In this document: positions 34,416-43,224 of the stretch, in pieces | Position numbering within the stretch: position 1 is the stretch's first letter | Layout: each line of letters starts with the position of its first letter | NCBI GenBank assembly: GCA_023248545.1 | Contig: JAHFEF010000003.1 | Coordinates: 1 to 64,000, forward strand | Direction: 5' to 3' | DNA: 64,000 nucleotides | Source of the DNA: Myxococcales bacterium | Lineage (GTDB): Bacteria > Myxococcota > UBA727 > JABDBI01 | Position numbers and translations under genes: made by a program | The notes under the pieces: model-generated | Seen by the model: the letters and a program-made list of their open reading frames with translations, nothing else | What the model was told of the DNA's origin: nothing | Database searches by the model: none

Positions 34416-34947
34416 TGAAACTCAATTAGCTGGCCTTTGGATAATTGAGTCAGAGCCCTTTAATGATGAGCGGGGGTCTTTTGTGAAGACCTATTGCGCT
34501 CGTGAATTTGCCGCATCTGGTGCGGATGTTCATTTCAGCAATACTTATTTTGCAAGCAATTACGTGCGGGCTACTCTGCGTGGGTTGCACTATCAACTGG
34601 CTCCCTATGGCGAAGACAAGTTGGTACGTTGCCTCGCTGGCCAGATCTTCGACGTAGCGGTTGATTTGCGCTTAGAGTCTAAGACCTATTTAGATTGGTT
34701 CGGGATTGAACTTTCTGCAGAGAACCATCGGTCACTATTTATCCCAAGGGGCTTTGCCCATGGTTTCATGACGTTAACAGACAATGCGGTTGTTCATTAC
34801 CAAGTTTCGAATTATTTCGAACCTAAGGCTGAACGAGGGGTCCGATGGGATGATCCAGCCATTGGAATCAAGTGGCCCTTAGAACCTAAAGTGATTTCGG
34901 AGAGGGATAAAAGTCATGCGTATTGGCTACCTCGGCTGGGGCAATAG
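34405..34947 (+). CDS. rfbC: NDP-4-keto-6-deoxyhexose 3,5-epimerase (RfbC family)
   Basis: The 180-residue cupin-fold protein shows LRGLHYQ with the catalytic-type His, FDVAVDLR, and PRGFAHGFMTL, all typical of RfbC. It may act on the CDP-sugar branch in this locus rather than on dTDP-sugar, because no rmlA, rmlB or rmlD is present nearby. ATG 34405 gives the usual short N-terminus (MKFSETQLAG); the earlier GTG 34369 lies within the methyltransferase gene. It overlaps that gene by 11 bases. Confidence 0.9.
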   Translation: MKFSETQLAGLWIIESEPFNDERGSFVKTYCAREFAASGADVHFSNTYFASNYVRATLRGLHYQLAPYGEDKLVRCLAGQIFDVAVDLRLESKTYLDWFGIELSAENHRSLFIPRGFAHGFMTLTDNAVVHYQVSNYFEPKAERGVRWDDPAIGIKWPLEPKVISERDKSHAYWLPRLGQ

Positions 34948-35950
34948 TCCCTGCAATCATCGGCGGTTTGCAAAAATATCGCATCTGGCTGGTCTTTTGG
35001 CTGAGCCATATAATCCAGACAGGTTTTACGATGTCGTTGTTGTTACACAAAATTCTGATTTAACAGCTTGGAGCAGAATCCCTCGATCCGGGCCGAAACT
35101 CATATTCGATTTTGTGGACTCTTATTTGCAGGTGGGTCGTTTCGATTTGCGGGGTGCTTTGAGGGGTTTGGCTAAGTTTGCTGGGGGCCAACATCGGTAT
35201 CTCGAACTTAATTACCGTTGTTCCCTTGAAAGAATGCTGGTGCGAGCTGACGCTGTTGTATGCAGTACACCGGAACAAAAAGATGACTGTTTGAAGTTTA
35301 ATTCGAATACACACGATATTCTAGATTTAAACAGCGATCAGGTTAGGTGCTGTAAGAGCAACTACAAAATCACCGACACAGTACATTTGGCTTGGGAGGG
35401 GATGGGGGCAAATGCCTGGGCATTTCAAGAGATTGCGCCTGTGTTGAAGGAGATACATGCCCGTCGCCGTATTGCTCTGCACCTAGTGACGGACCTAAAA
35501 TACAGAAGCCACGGTGGGCCATTTGCTTGGCATCGAGAAGCGAAGCCCTATTTGCAAAATATTTTAAGTGAAATTCCAGTTTTTCTATATGAGTGGAATG
35601 CCCAGATGTTATCAACGATTTGCATAAATTGTGACATTGCTGTATTACCAATTCCACGAGAACCGCCAATTTATTGGGCTAAACCAGAAAACCGATTATT
35701 AATGCTATGGCAGATGGGGCTGCCGGTAATCGCTTCTGCCACACCCGCGTATGCGCGCTGTATGCGGGCCGCTGGCAATCAGCAGGTTTGCCTGACACAG
35801 AATGACTGGAAACAGCAATTGGAGAGTTTACTGAGCTCGGAGGCAATCAGACGTGAGAGCGCGCGTCGAGGTTTAGAATATTCTAAACAAAACGTTTCTT
35901 TAGAGACTCTGTCTCAAAAGTGGTTCAAAGTTATCGAATCGGTTCTTTAA
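34916..35950 (+). CDS. Glycosyltransferase-like protein, GT-B fold
   Basis: The 344-residue protein begins MRIGYLGWGNSPCNHRRF and has two Rossmann-like halves; the second contains DIAVLPIPREPPIYWAKPENRLLMLWQMGLPVIAS, the donor-binding region of GT4-like enzymes in divergent form. It is probably a glycosyltransferase of this locus; donor and acceptor are unknown. The ATG overlaps rfbC by 32 bases. Confidence 0.7.
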   Translation: MRIGYLGWGNSPCNHRRFAKISHLAGLLAEPYNPDRFYDVVVVTQNSDLTAWSRIPRSGPKLIFDFVDSYLQVGRFDLRGALRGLAKFAGGQHRYLELNYRCSLERMLVRADAVVCSTPEQKDDCLKFNSNTHDILDLNSDQVRCCKSNYKITDTVHLAWEGMGANAWAFQEIAPVLKEIHARRRIALHLVTDLKYRSHGGPFAWHREAKPYLQNILSEIPVFLYEWNAQMLSTICINCDIAVLPIPREPPIYWAKPENRLLMLWQMGLPVIASATPAYARCMRAAGNQQVCLTQNDWKQQLESLLSSEAIRRESARRGLEYSKQNVSLETLSQKWFKVIESVL

Positions 35951-35951
35951 A

Positions 35952-36932
35952 GTGACCTATCAACAAATTAAAAATCATTTAATGTCAAATCAATATGTTT
36001 GGCTAATTACAGGCGTCGCTGGTTTTATCGGATCGAACTTGCTCGAGTTTTTGATCGGTCACGACCAAAAAGTATTGGGAGTGGATAACCTCTGTACTGG
36101 AAAACTGGAAAATATTGAAGCGGTTCGCCGGTTGTTTCCGGATAGGCTTGATAACTTATTTGTTTTTTTTCAAGGGGATATAAGAGAGAAAAAATTATGC
36201 AAAATGTTGTGTTCGGAAGTTGATTTTATTCTTCATCATGCGGCGATCTCTTCGGTGCAGTATTCAATCCGAAATCCTATCGAGACCTTCGACGTCAATG
36301 CAATTGGCACATTGAATTTGATGCTGGCTTCAAACAACTCAAGGATGAAGCGCTTTGTATATGCGTCTTCCAGTGCCGTTTATGGAAATCAGGGGGATGG
36401 AGCCATTGACTTGATACATCCATACGCATCCACAAAATATATCAACGAGCTTTGTTTTCGTTTTTTGCCGGAAGCAGTTGGATTGAGATATTTTAATGTA
36501 TTCGGAAATCGACAAGATCCAAGTAGCCCCGATGCTGCTGTAATCCCAAAATGGATTGAATTGCTGCGCATCGGTAGACGACCCGTTATTTATGGCAATG
36601 GTACAGCAACCAGAGACTTTTGCCACGTTGATAATATTGTTCAAGCAAATGTGCTGGCTTGTTTGCAAAATACCCGATTTGAAACTGGGACCGTATTGAA
36701 TGTGGCCTCGGGTAATTTTGTCAGTTTGAATGAGTTATTTCTACTGATAAGAAAATATGTTGCGGAAAAATTGCCTTCGGCTGCACTCATCGAAGCTGAG
36801 TATGAAGAATCCCGAATTGGCGATATCTTGCACTCATCAGCCAATATCGAGAAGATTCAGACCATTCTGGGTTATGCACCTGCGGTATCGCTTGATGAAG
36901 GAGTTAAAAAACTATTAGAATTCTCTATCTAA
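35952..36932 (+). CDS. WbpP-like UDP-N-acetylglucosamine 4-epimerase
   Basis: The 326-residue extended SDR shows VWLITGVAGFIGSNLLE, YASSSAVYG, YASTKYINEL (Tyr-x3-Lys) and GLRYFNVFGNRQDP, closely following WbpP, which interconverts UDP-GlcNAc and UDP-GalNAc (or the uronic acids). Two segments are shorter than in WbpP around the Tyr site. GTG at 35952 is used; the motif-proximal ATG at about 35982 would also keep the fold. Its 3' end encodes, in another frame, the ribosome-binding site and start of the next gene. Confidence 0.85.
   Translation: MTYQQIKNHLMSNQYVWLITGVAGFIGSNLLEFLIGHDQKVLGVDNLCTGKLENIEAVRRLFPDRLDNLFVFFQGDIREKKLCKMLCSEVDFILHHAAISSVQYSIRNPIETFDVNAIGTLNLMLASNNSRMKRFVYASSSAVYGNQGDGAIDLIHPYASTKYINELCFRFLPEAVGLRYFNVFGNRQDPSSPDAAVIPKWIELLRIGRRPVIYGNGTATRDFCHVDNIVQANVLACLQNTRFETGTVLNVASGNFVSLNELFLLIRKYVAEKLPSAALIEAEYEESRIGDILHSSANIEKIQTILGYAPAVSLDEGVKKLLEFSI
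36898..36903 (+). promoter_or_regulatory. Ribosome-binding site for an ATT-initiated gene
   Basis: AAGGAG lies 10 bases upstream of ATT 36914, inside the 3' end of the WbpP-like gene. It is one of the strongest Shine-Dalgarno matches in the locus and decides the start of the following glycosyltransferase. Confidence 0.65.
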
Positions 36933-38083
36933 CCTATGAGGGTCTTACTGAGCAGCTTGGGCAGAGCCAAATAGCTCCCTATGTAAAAAGACTCGCCGAG
37001 AAAGGACATCAGATAGAGCTGGTTGGTTTTGAAAAACCTGGCATACCTTTGTCTTATCGGAAAGAAGTTTTTCCTAGAGTTTTCTGGACTTCGCTCAGAT
37101 ACCATAAATATCCAACACTTCCCGCGACATTTTTTGATATGACAGGAGGATTTTTAGTATCTGTTTTTATGAAACTCTTTGGCCAGGTTGATCTGGTTCA
37201 TGTCCGATCTTATGTGCCATTCTCAATGGCGCTACCTTGGTTAATGTTTTCTCGGACTCCTTGTCTGTTTCATACGGAGGGTTTTTGGTTTGATGAAAAA
37301 GTAGATTTCGGCTCATGGCCTCAAAATGGCTACTTATTTAAAGTGGGTAAGCAGCTCGAAAAAGTACTGTACAGAAGGGCGGATGCGATCAGCGTTCTGA
37401 CTTACTCTGCAAAGCAATATTTGGAGCTCGAGTATGAAAATCGAAAAAGTATTGTGGCGCCAATTTTTGTTGTGACAGTATGTACTGATTTGAAACGCTT
37501 CTGTCCCCCATCGATGGAAACGGCGGTGTCTATGGGAGATTTAATCTATGTTGGTTCTCTCGGTGGCTGGTATATGGCTGATGAGATGGTCCGGTTCTAT
37601 TCTGCTTGGCGTAAACTCGCACCGAGTTCTCGGTTCATCGTGGTAACCAAATCTCCAGTTGATCAGATTCGAAGAGCGTTGTTGGATATTTGTGCTGAAG
37701 ATGAGCTGGTCCACAAAATTGCAGAACACGATGAAGTGCCGACGTTAATTCAACAAGCACAGGCTGCAGTATGCTTTATTAGACCCACTTTTTCAAAAAG
37801 AGGCTCTATGCCTACAAAATTGGGAGAATATTTGGCCTGTGGAGTGCCCGTCGCTGCCAATATTATTGGAGATATGGCTCAGGTTCTTCATGCTAGTTCA
37901 GCTGGAGTTGTGCTACATGATTTTAGTGACAGCTCTATTGAGTGGGCTGCTAAAGAACTGTTCCGACGTTCGCTGGATGGTGAAGTTAGAGCTGACGCAC
38001 GTGCTTTGGCCGAAAAATGGTTTAATCTTGATGATGCAGTCGATGTCTATGACAGGATATATCAAAGCCTATGTGTGGTCTAA
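36914..38083 (+). CDS. Glycosyltransferase family 4 protein with a probable ATT start
   Basis: From ATT 36914 the product (389 aa) begins RILYLTYEGLTEQLGQSQ, the classical N-terminus of GT4 enzymes; the C-terminal half carries PTKLGEYLACGVPVAANI, the nucleotide-sugar binding region. The open frame is closed by TAA eight bases upstream of ATT, and there is no ATG, GTG or TTG until 37049, which would delete 45 conserved residues. A strong AAGGAG sits 10 bases before ATT. I therefore annotate the rare ATT start. It overlaps the epimerase gene by 19 bases. If ATT is not used, the protein would lack its first beta-strand and acceptor loop. Confidence 0.8.
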   Translation: MRILYLTYEGLTEQLGQSQIAPYVKRLAEKGHQIELVGFEKPGIPLSYRKEVFPRVFWTSLRYHKYPTLPATFFDMTGGFLVSVFMKLFGQVDLVHVRSYVPFSMALPWLMFSRTPCLFHTEGFWFDEKVDFGSWPQNGYLFKVGKQLEKVLYRRADAISVLTYSAKQYLELEYENRKSIVAPIFVVTVCTDLKRFCPPSMETAVSMGDLIYVGSLGGWYMADEMVRFYSAWRKLAPSSRFIVVTKSPVDQIRRALLDICAEDELVHKIAEHDEVPTLIQQAQAAVCFIRPTFSKRGSMPTKLGEYLACGVPVAANIIGDMAQVLHASSAGVVLHDFSDSSIEWAAKELFRRSLDGEVRADARALAEKWFNLDDAVDVYDRIYQSLCVV

Positions 38084-39873
38084 CTGGATTTTTGGATTTT
38101 AGAGCTACGCTGTCTGGTGCAGAGAGCCATCGAATAGGTCTTGAAATGGCCTCGGAAATTTCACATCGGGGCCCTGATTCGGAGGGAGTTTGGTATGATG
38201 AATCAGCAGGAATCGTGTTTGCGCACCGACGTTTAGCGATCGTTGATTTGAGTTCGGCTGGACATCAACCGATGATTTCATGGTCAAGTCGTTTCGTAAT
38301 TATTTATAATGGCGAAATTTTTAATGCTGCCGAGTTGAGGGGGCGATTAGGTGTCATGAAGGGGACATCAGATACCGAAATAATTCTAGAAGCTTGTGAA
38401 GCTTGGGGTGTTGAGGCGACTTGCAAGTGTTTGATAGGGATGTTTGCTTTTGCGCTTTGGGATAGAAAATCTCATGAACTCTATTTGGTTCGAGATCGCT
38501 TAGGTATTAAGCCTTTATATTGGGGCTTTCATCATGGCATCCTATTTTTTGGGTCCGAGCTCAAAAGTTTTGCCAAACACCCACGATGGAAACCCGAAAT
38601 AGATCATGAAGCCCAGGATTCTTATTTTCAAACCAACTATATTCCAGCACCGAGGTCTATCTACAAAGGCATCCAGAAGCTTAGACCAGGCTATATTTTG
38701 AAGATAAATGCAAAACAGCAGATTGAGGAGATATGTTTCTGGGACCTCAAGAAGCTCAATCGGGCAATTATTGAAAACCCCGTCGAGCAGCTTCATATCT
38801 TACTCAAAGATGCAGTGAAACGCCGCATGATGGCAGATGTGCCTCTGGGAGCATTTTTATCGGGAGGCATAGATAGTTCAACGATTGTGGCCTTAATGCA
38901 GTCACAAAGCAATAAACCAATTAAGACTTTTTCGATAGGGTCTTATGAACACGCTTATGATGAGTCTGAGCAAGCAAGCAAAATTGCAGAGCATTTGGGA
39001 ACTGAACATACCGCGTGGCGCGTGAGTGATAGCGATGCGCATAAACTAATTCCGAAACTGGCTGAATATTACGATGAGCCATTCGCGGATTCATCTCAAA
39101 TTCCGACCTACTTAGTCTCGCAGCTGGCACGTCAACAGGTAATCGTATCTCTTTCAGGTGATGGCGGGGACGAACTGTTTGGAGGTTATAATCGCTATTG
39201 GATTGGACACCAATATTGGCCCATCGCCAAGAAAATACCCATTGGCATCAGAAAGCTGGGAGCATTTGGCTTAAGGCAGTTTCCGGTAAGTAGATTGGGT
39301 GAACGACTTTATAAATTGGGTCATTGGTTATCGGCTCATGACGAAAAAGAGTTCTATCGGCGTTCTTCCGGTTCTTCTGGTGATGAGATGAGTTCTGATA
39401 ACTTTGTGTATTCAATGCAACAAGCAGATTTGCTAGGCTATTTACCAGATGATATTTTGGCCAAAGTAGACCGGGCTAGCATGGCTGTCAGTTTAGAAGC
39501 ACGGGTGCCGTATTTGGATCATCGAGTGGTTGAGTTTGCGATGAGTTTGCCTCTAAACACCAAGATTCGCAACGGTCAAACCAAGTGGGTTTTAAGACAG
39601 GTACTTGAAAAATATGTTCCCCAGGCTTTGACTGGTCAAAAAAAGCAGGGTTTTGAAGTTCCCATCGATGTTTGGCTTCGAGGTCGCTTGCGAGACTGGG
39701 CAGAAAATCTGCTGACAGAACAAAAACTGACGGACTCTGGTTTAGACCCGAAGGCAATTCGCATACAATGGCAGGAGCATCTACAACGAAGAGCGAATAG
39801 GCAGCACTCAATTTGGGGTGTGCTCATGTTCCAAACTTGGCGGGAACGATGGCTAAAAAGCTCTTATACCTAG
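38071..39873 (+). CDS. asnB: Asparagine synthase (glutamine-hydrolysing)-type amidotransferase
   Basis: The 600-residue protein begins MCGLTGFLDF, with Cys2 as the N-terminal nucleophile of the glutaminase domain. A synthetase domain with ATP-pyrophosphatase loop LSGGIDSS near residue 264 and SGDGGDELFGGY follows. Family members make asparagine, but homologues in O-antigen and capsule loci are thought to amidate sugar carboxyl groups such as uronic acids. The position among glycosyltransferases favours that role; it cannot be decided from sequence. It overlaps the upstream gene by 13 bases. Confidence 0.88.
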   Translation: MCGLTGFLDFRATLSGAESHRIGLEMASEISHRGPDSEGVWYDESAGIVFAHRRLAIVDLSSAGHQPMISWSSRFVIIYNGEIFNAAELRGRLGVMKGTSDTEIILEACEAWGVEATCKCLIGMFAFALWDRKSHELYLVRDRLGIKPLYWGFHHGILFFGSELKSFAKHPRWKPEIDHEAQDSYFQTNYIPAPRSIYKGIQKLRPGYILKINAKQQIEEICFWDLKKLNRAIIENPVEQLHILLKDAVKRRMMADVPLGAFLSGGIDSSTIVALMQSQSNKPIKTFSIGSYEHAYDESEQASKIAEHLGTEHTAWRVSDSDAHKLIPKLAEYYDEPFADSSQIPTYLVSQLARQQVIVSLSGDGGDELFGGYNRYWIGHQYWPIAKKIPIGIRKLGAFGLRQFPVSRLGERLYKLGHWLSAHDEKEFYRRSSGSSGDEMSSDNFVYSMQQADLLGYLPDDILAKVDRASMAVSLEARVPYLDHRVVEFAMSLPLNTKIRNGQTKWVLRQVLEKYVPQALTGQKKQGFEVPIDVWLRGRLRDWAENLLTEQKLTDSGLDPKAIRIQWQEHLQRRANRQHSIWGVLMFQTWRERWLKSSYT

Positions 39874-40973
39874 TTGCCGAAGAGTCTTATTTTTGGTCTC
39901 ATCGTCTGTATCTCGCTCGGGCTGCGAGAGATGCAGGTTTTCGAGTCTACGTAGCGACCCATATTCAAGATTCAAAAGAACGCTTTGATGTTGAAGGGTT
40001 TATCGTTTGTGAGACCAATTTTTCAAGAAGTAACCGAGGTATTTTCAAACAGCTTCAAAGCCTTTGGCAGATTCGAAAGATTGTCAAAGAAATTCGGCCT
40101 GATGTTATGCACATGGTGGGTGTAAAGTCGGTCATATTTGCCGGATTTGCAACAATTTTATTGCGTGTTCCACGACGTATCTATGCTTTAATGGGTCTTG
40201 GAACATTGTCGATCGAAAGAAAAGTTCATTATCGAATGTGGGCTTTATTGGTTTGGAGGTGCATGAGATTGATTTTCCAGCGCCCTGAATCGCGCGTGAT
40301 TGTCCAAAATCAAGATGATTTTAACTTTGTCAGATTATTGGCTCCCCAAGCGAAAGTAAGCCTAATTCGTGGCTCAGGCGTTGATATAGATTATTTTTTG
40401 CCACGATCAAGTGTGACAAGTCAGACGGTTGTTTCTCTCGTGGCACGAATGATCTCTCAAAAAGGTATTTTGGAATTTATTGAGGTCAGTCGAATCTTCA
40501 AAGCACAGAACATACAGGCAAAATTTTTATTGGTGGGCGGCTTAGATCGATTGAACCCAAGTTCTATTTCCCAAGAACAGTTACAAGCCTGGCAGCAAGA
40601 AGACCTGATTGAATGGATGGGTTATCAAAAAGACATTTTGGCAATTTGGAATGCCTCACATATTGCTGTGCTGCCGAGCTATCGTGAAGGGTTGCCTAAA
40701 TCTTTACTGGAAGCAGCATCTTGTGCATTGCCGCTTGTAGCATTCGACGTGCCTGGTTGCCGGGAAGTTATACAAGATGGAAAAAATGGGTTTTTGGTTC
40801 CATCGAGGGATGTTATTCAATTGGCGGATAGAATACGGATGCTGGTGCTAGATCCTCAATTAAGAATACGGATGGGTCGATGTGGACGGCAGCTTGTAAC
40901 TGAAAAGTTATCCTATCGAAGCGTGAACCAACAGACGCTAGCCCTGTATGAGTCGGGGGTGGTTCTTTGCTGA
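39849..40973 (+). CDS. Glycosyltransferase family 4 protein
   Basis: The 374-residue protein has an N-terminal acceptor domain (KKLLYLVAEESYFWSHRLYLA) and a C-terminal donor domain with LVARMISQKGILEFIEV and the E-x7-E region PSYREGLPKSLLEAASCALP. It resembles PglA/WcaJ-neighbour type GT4 enzymes acting on undecaprenyl-linked sugars. I use ATG 39849 because the family motif begins there; earlier in-frame codons lie within asnB. Overlap with asnB is 25 bases. Confidence 0.88.
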   Translation: MAKKLLYLVAEESYFWSHRLYLARAARDAGFRVYVATHIQDSKERFDVEGFIVCETNFSRSNRGIFKQLQSLWQIRKIVKEIRPDVMHMVGVKSVIFAGFATILLRVPRRIYALMGLGTLSIERKVHYRMWALLVWRCMRLIFQRPESRVIVQNQDDFNFVRLLAPQAKVSLIRGSGVDIDYFLPRSSVTSQTVVSLVARMISQKGILEFIEVSRIFKAQNIQAKFLLVGGLDRLNPSSISQEQLQAWQQEDLIEWMGYQKDILAIWNASHIAVLPSYREGLPKSLLEAASCALPLVAFDVPGCREVIQDGKNGFLVPSRDVIQLADRIRMLVLDPQLRIRMGRCGRQLVTEKLSYRSVNQQTLALYESGVVLC

Positions 40974-42148
40974 TAGCAATACTGCTATATGCTGGATTAT
41001 TAGCGGTCATTCGAAATTCGGAATCGTGTAATAGACTTAAAATTATTTTACTGTTCTCCGTTGGATATTGGTTCAGGATTATTCTATCGACGTTTATTCG
41101 AGAAGTTTCATTTTTTTCTCATGGAATTGGTGGAGATTATATTCTGTATGAATCTCTTGCTGAAGATATTCTTGTTTTTTGGAAGCAGAATGGTTTGCAT
41201 TATGTGACGTCAGAATCTCTTCCTTGGCTTCAACAAACCGATTTGCCGTCTAATATGATTGCATTTGTTTCATACGTAAGTGGAGGATATTCTCGAATCG
41301 GTTCAGCTTCGATTCCAGCTTTTTTCGCCTGCTTGAGTGTCTTTTTGCTATACCAACTCTATCGATTTCATGACGAAGAGGGAGTGGTTTCTATTTGGGT
41401 GGCGTTTTTTACTTTATTTAATTTGACATTTTTGTATTACACTTCAGATACCTATAAAGACGGGTATGTCGTTTTTTTTGTCGTGGCCATTTTCTGGTCG
41501 TCGTTCAAATTAGAGCAGAAGAGTTCCCTGTGGATTTTAGCCCTTGAGTTGTGCTGTTTTTTAGGTCTGTGGCACGTTCGACACTATCTTGTATATCCGA
41601 TGGTCCCTGTGTTTCTATGGGGTTTTTTAGGGCGGAATGAGCTTTTGAGTGGTCGTCGTGCTGTTTTCATGTGCTTTGCGCTGCTTGTTGCATATATCGT
41701 ATATCTGTTCTTTTTTCATGATTTCGGGGAGAACATGGAAAAAACATGGGGCATTATTCAAAGCGAAAGTTGGCATAGAGAACTTCAAGGAGGAGGCTCC
41801 GGAGTCGATTCTTCTGAGTTTTCGTTTCCAGTTAAAGCATTTTATACCTTGTTCTCGCCACTTCCTTGGCAATCCGGCGGGTTGGGTCTCCAAGTTGGTA
41901 AGTTGGATGTTTTCATTTGGTACTATCTCTATTTTCAAGCGGCCACGGGCTTTAAACAGCTCCTTGGCAAAGATAGGATTGTTGCAATGCTATTTGTGGT
42001 GGCCTTGCTTCCAATTATCGGAGCCTATGCGATTTCGTTTAGCAATATAGGTCTCATCGTGAGGCAGAGGATCCCAATTTTGTTTTTAATCAGTATTTTG
42101 GCTGTGTGGGGAAAGGCACATAAGAGTGCCACTCGGGTAAAGAGCTGA
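40967..42148 (+). CDS. Polytopic membrane protein, candidate glycan polymerase
   Basis: The 393-residue protein has about ten hydrophobic helices with short loops and one longer periplasmic-type loop (WHRELQGGGSGVDSSEFSF). I recognise no family. The topology and position between glycosyltransferases and the initiating transferase are those of a Wzy-type polymerase or a GT-C enzyme, but that is inference. TTG 40967 overlaps the preceding stop. The gene is A/T-rich, as polymerase genes often are. Confidence 0.6.
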   Translation: MLIAILLYAGLLAVIRNSESCNRLKIILLFSVGYWFRIILSTFIREVSFFSHGIGGDYILYESLAEDILVFWKQNGLHYVTSESLPWLQQTDLPSNMIAFVSYVSGGYSRIGSASIPAFFACLSVFLLYQLYRFHDEEGVVSIWVAFFTLFNLTFLYYTSDTYKDGYVVFFVVAIFWSSFKLEQKSSLWILALELCCFLGLWHVRHYLVYPMVPVFLWGFLGRNELLSGRRAVFMCFALLVAYIVYLFFFHDFGENMEKTWGIIQSESWHRELQGGGSGVDSSEFSFPVKAFYTLFSPLPWQSGGLGLQVGKLDVFIWYYLYFQAATGFKQLLGKDRIVAMLFVVALLPIIGAYAISFSNIGLIVRQRIPILFLISILAVWGKAHKSATRVKS

Positions 42149-42185
42149 TTGACTCGTTCTATCATGACAAGATAACGACTCTGTA

Positions 42186-43211
42186 ATGGGACCTCATTTT
42201 CTAAGAAATTATTTCTATGTTCCCATTACCAGTTTTCTGATTTGTTCGTTTGCTGTCGAAATTTTGAGGGTGGCGGCACATCGCTTAAAAATTTTGGATG
42301 ACCCCTCTTGGCGTAAAATTCATCAAATTCCGACGCCTCGTTTGGGTGGTTTGGCAATTACTTTGGGACTGATATCGGCCGTCTTTATTGTGCCTATTGG
42401 CGAATTGGGGTCGCTTGGGTTGTGGGTTGGCCTCTTAGGTGCATTACTGTTGGGGCTTTGTGATGATATTTGGGGAGTTCACTTTAAGCAAAAGTTTTGT
42501 TTTCAAATTGTGATTGGAATTAGTGCTTATGTGCTAGGTTGTCGCATCTTGAAACTGGACATAGGTGTGCTGGGTGATGTCCAACTGGGTATGTTTTCTT
42601 TGCCGTTGACTGTCTTTTGGTTTGTGGCTTGCATGAATGCGATAAATTTAGTGGATGGCTTGGATGGTCTTTGCGTTGGTATTGCTTCAGTGAGTATTAT
42701 TTGTCTGATTGGTTTGTCAGGCAATGTCCTGCTTTGTGCTTTGCTGGCGTCTTTGGTAGGTTTTTGGGTCTATAATTATCACCCAGCCTCGATATTTATG
42801 GGGGATAGTGGTAGTTATTCCCTTGGGTTTTTACTTTCTTTTTTTTCGATTCGAATTCTTCAAACGACTGAGGGCGAATTTAAAATATTGCCAGCTGTTT
42901 TGATTCTGGGCCTTCCATTTTTGGATATGTTTCTGGCTGTTGTTCGAAGATGGGTCAATGAACGTCCAATTTTTTCTGCGGACGAGGGCCATATTCATCA
43001 TCGGTTATTGCGTCGTGATTTTAGTGTTCCACAGGTCATGTTTCTATTGATGAGTGTTCAGATTATTTTTTGTTTTGCTGCTTATTCACTGTGTATTGGA
43101 ACTATTTGGCAGACACTTGCTGCCTGTTTGGCTACGCTTGGATTGACCTATTGGATGGCTGCAGAGACTTTCCCTCAATTAAAAGTTCGCCCAAATCACC
43201 CACCAACCTGA
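42186..43211 (+). CDS. Undecaprenyl-phosphate sugar-1-phosphate transferase (WecA/WbpL/MraY family)
   Basis: The 341-residue protein has about ten helices and the family motifs: DDPSWRKIHQIPTPRLGG, LLGLCDDIWG (Mg-binding Asp pair), NAINLVDGLDGL, GDSGSYSLGF and HIHHRLL. It transfers a HexNAc-1-phosphate from UDP-HexNAc to undecaprenyl phosphate and so starts assembly of the lipid-linked glycan. It is the last gene of the glycan locus, opposite in position to the flippase at its beginning. Start ATG at about 42186. Confidence 0.9.
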   Translation: MGPHFLRNYFYVPITSFLICSFAVEILRVAAHRLKILDDPSWRKIHQIPTPRLGGLAITLGLISAVFIVPIGELGSLGLWVGLLGALLLGLCDDIWGVHFKQKFCFQIVIGISAYVLGCRILKLDIGVLGDVQLGMFSLPLTVFWFVACMNAINLVDGLDGLCVGIASVSIICLIGLSGNVLLCALLASLVGFWVYNYHPASIFMGDSGSYSLGFLLSFFSIRILQTTEGEFKILPAVLILGLPFLDMFLAVVRRWVNERPIFSADEGHIHHRLLRRDFSVPQVMFLLMSVQIIFCFAAYSLCIGTIWQTLAACLATLGLTYWMAAETFPQLKVRPNHPPT

Positions 43212-43224
43212 AACAATCGATCGT

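Noticed and set aside
34405-34947. Complete dTDP-rhamnose pathway
   Set aside because: Only the epimerase is present; no RmlA, RmlB or RmlD-like gene was seen in the window.
38071-39873. asnB as plain asparagine synthesis gene only
   Set aside because: It cannot be excluded, but it is embedded and overlapped in the glycan operon, so a sugar-amidating role is at least as likely.
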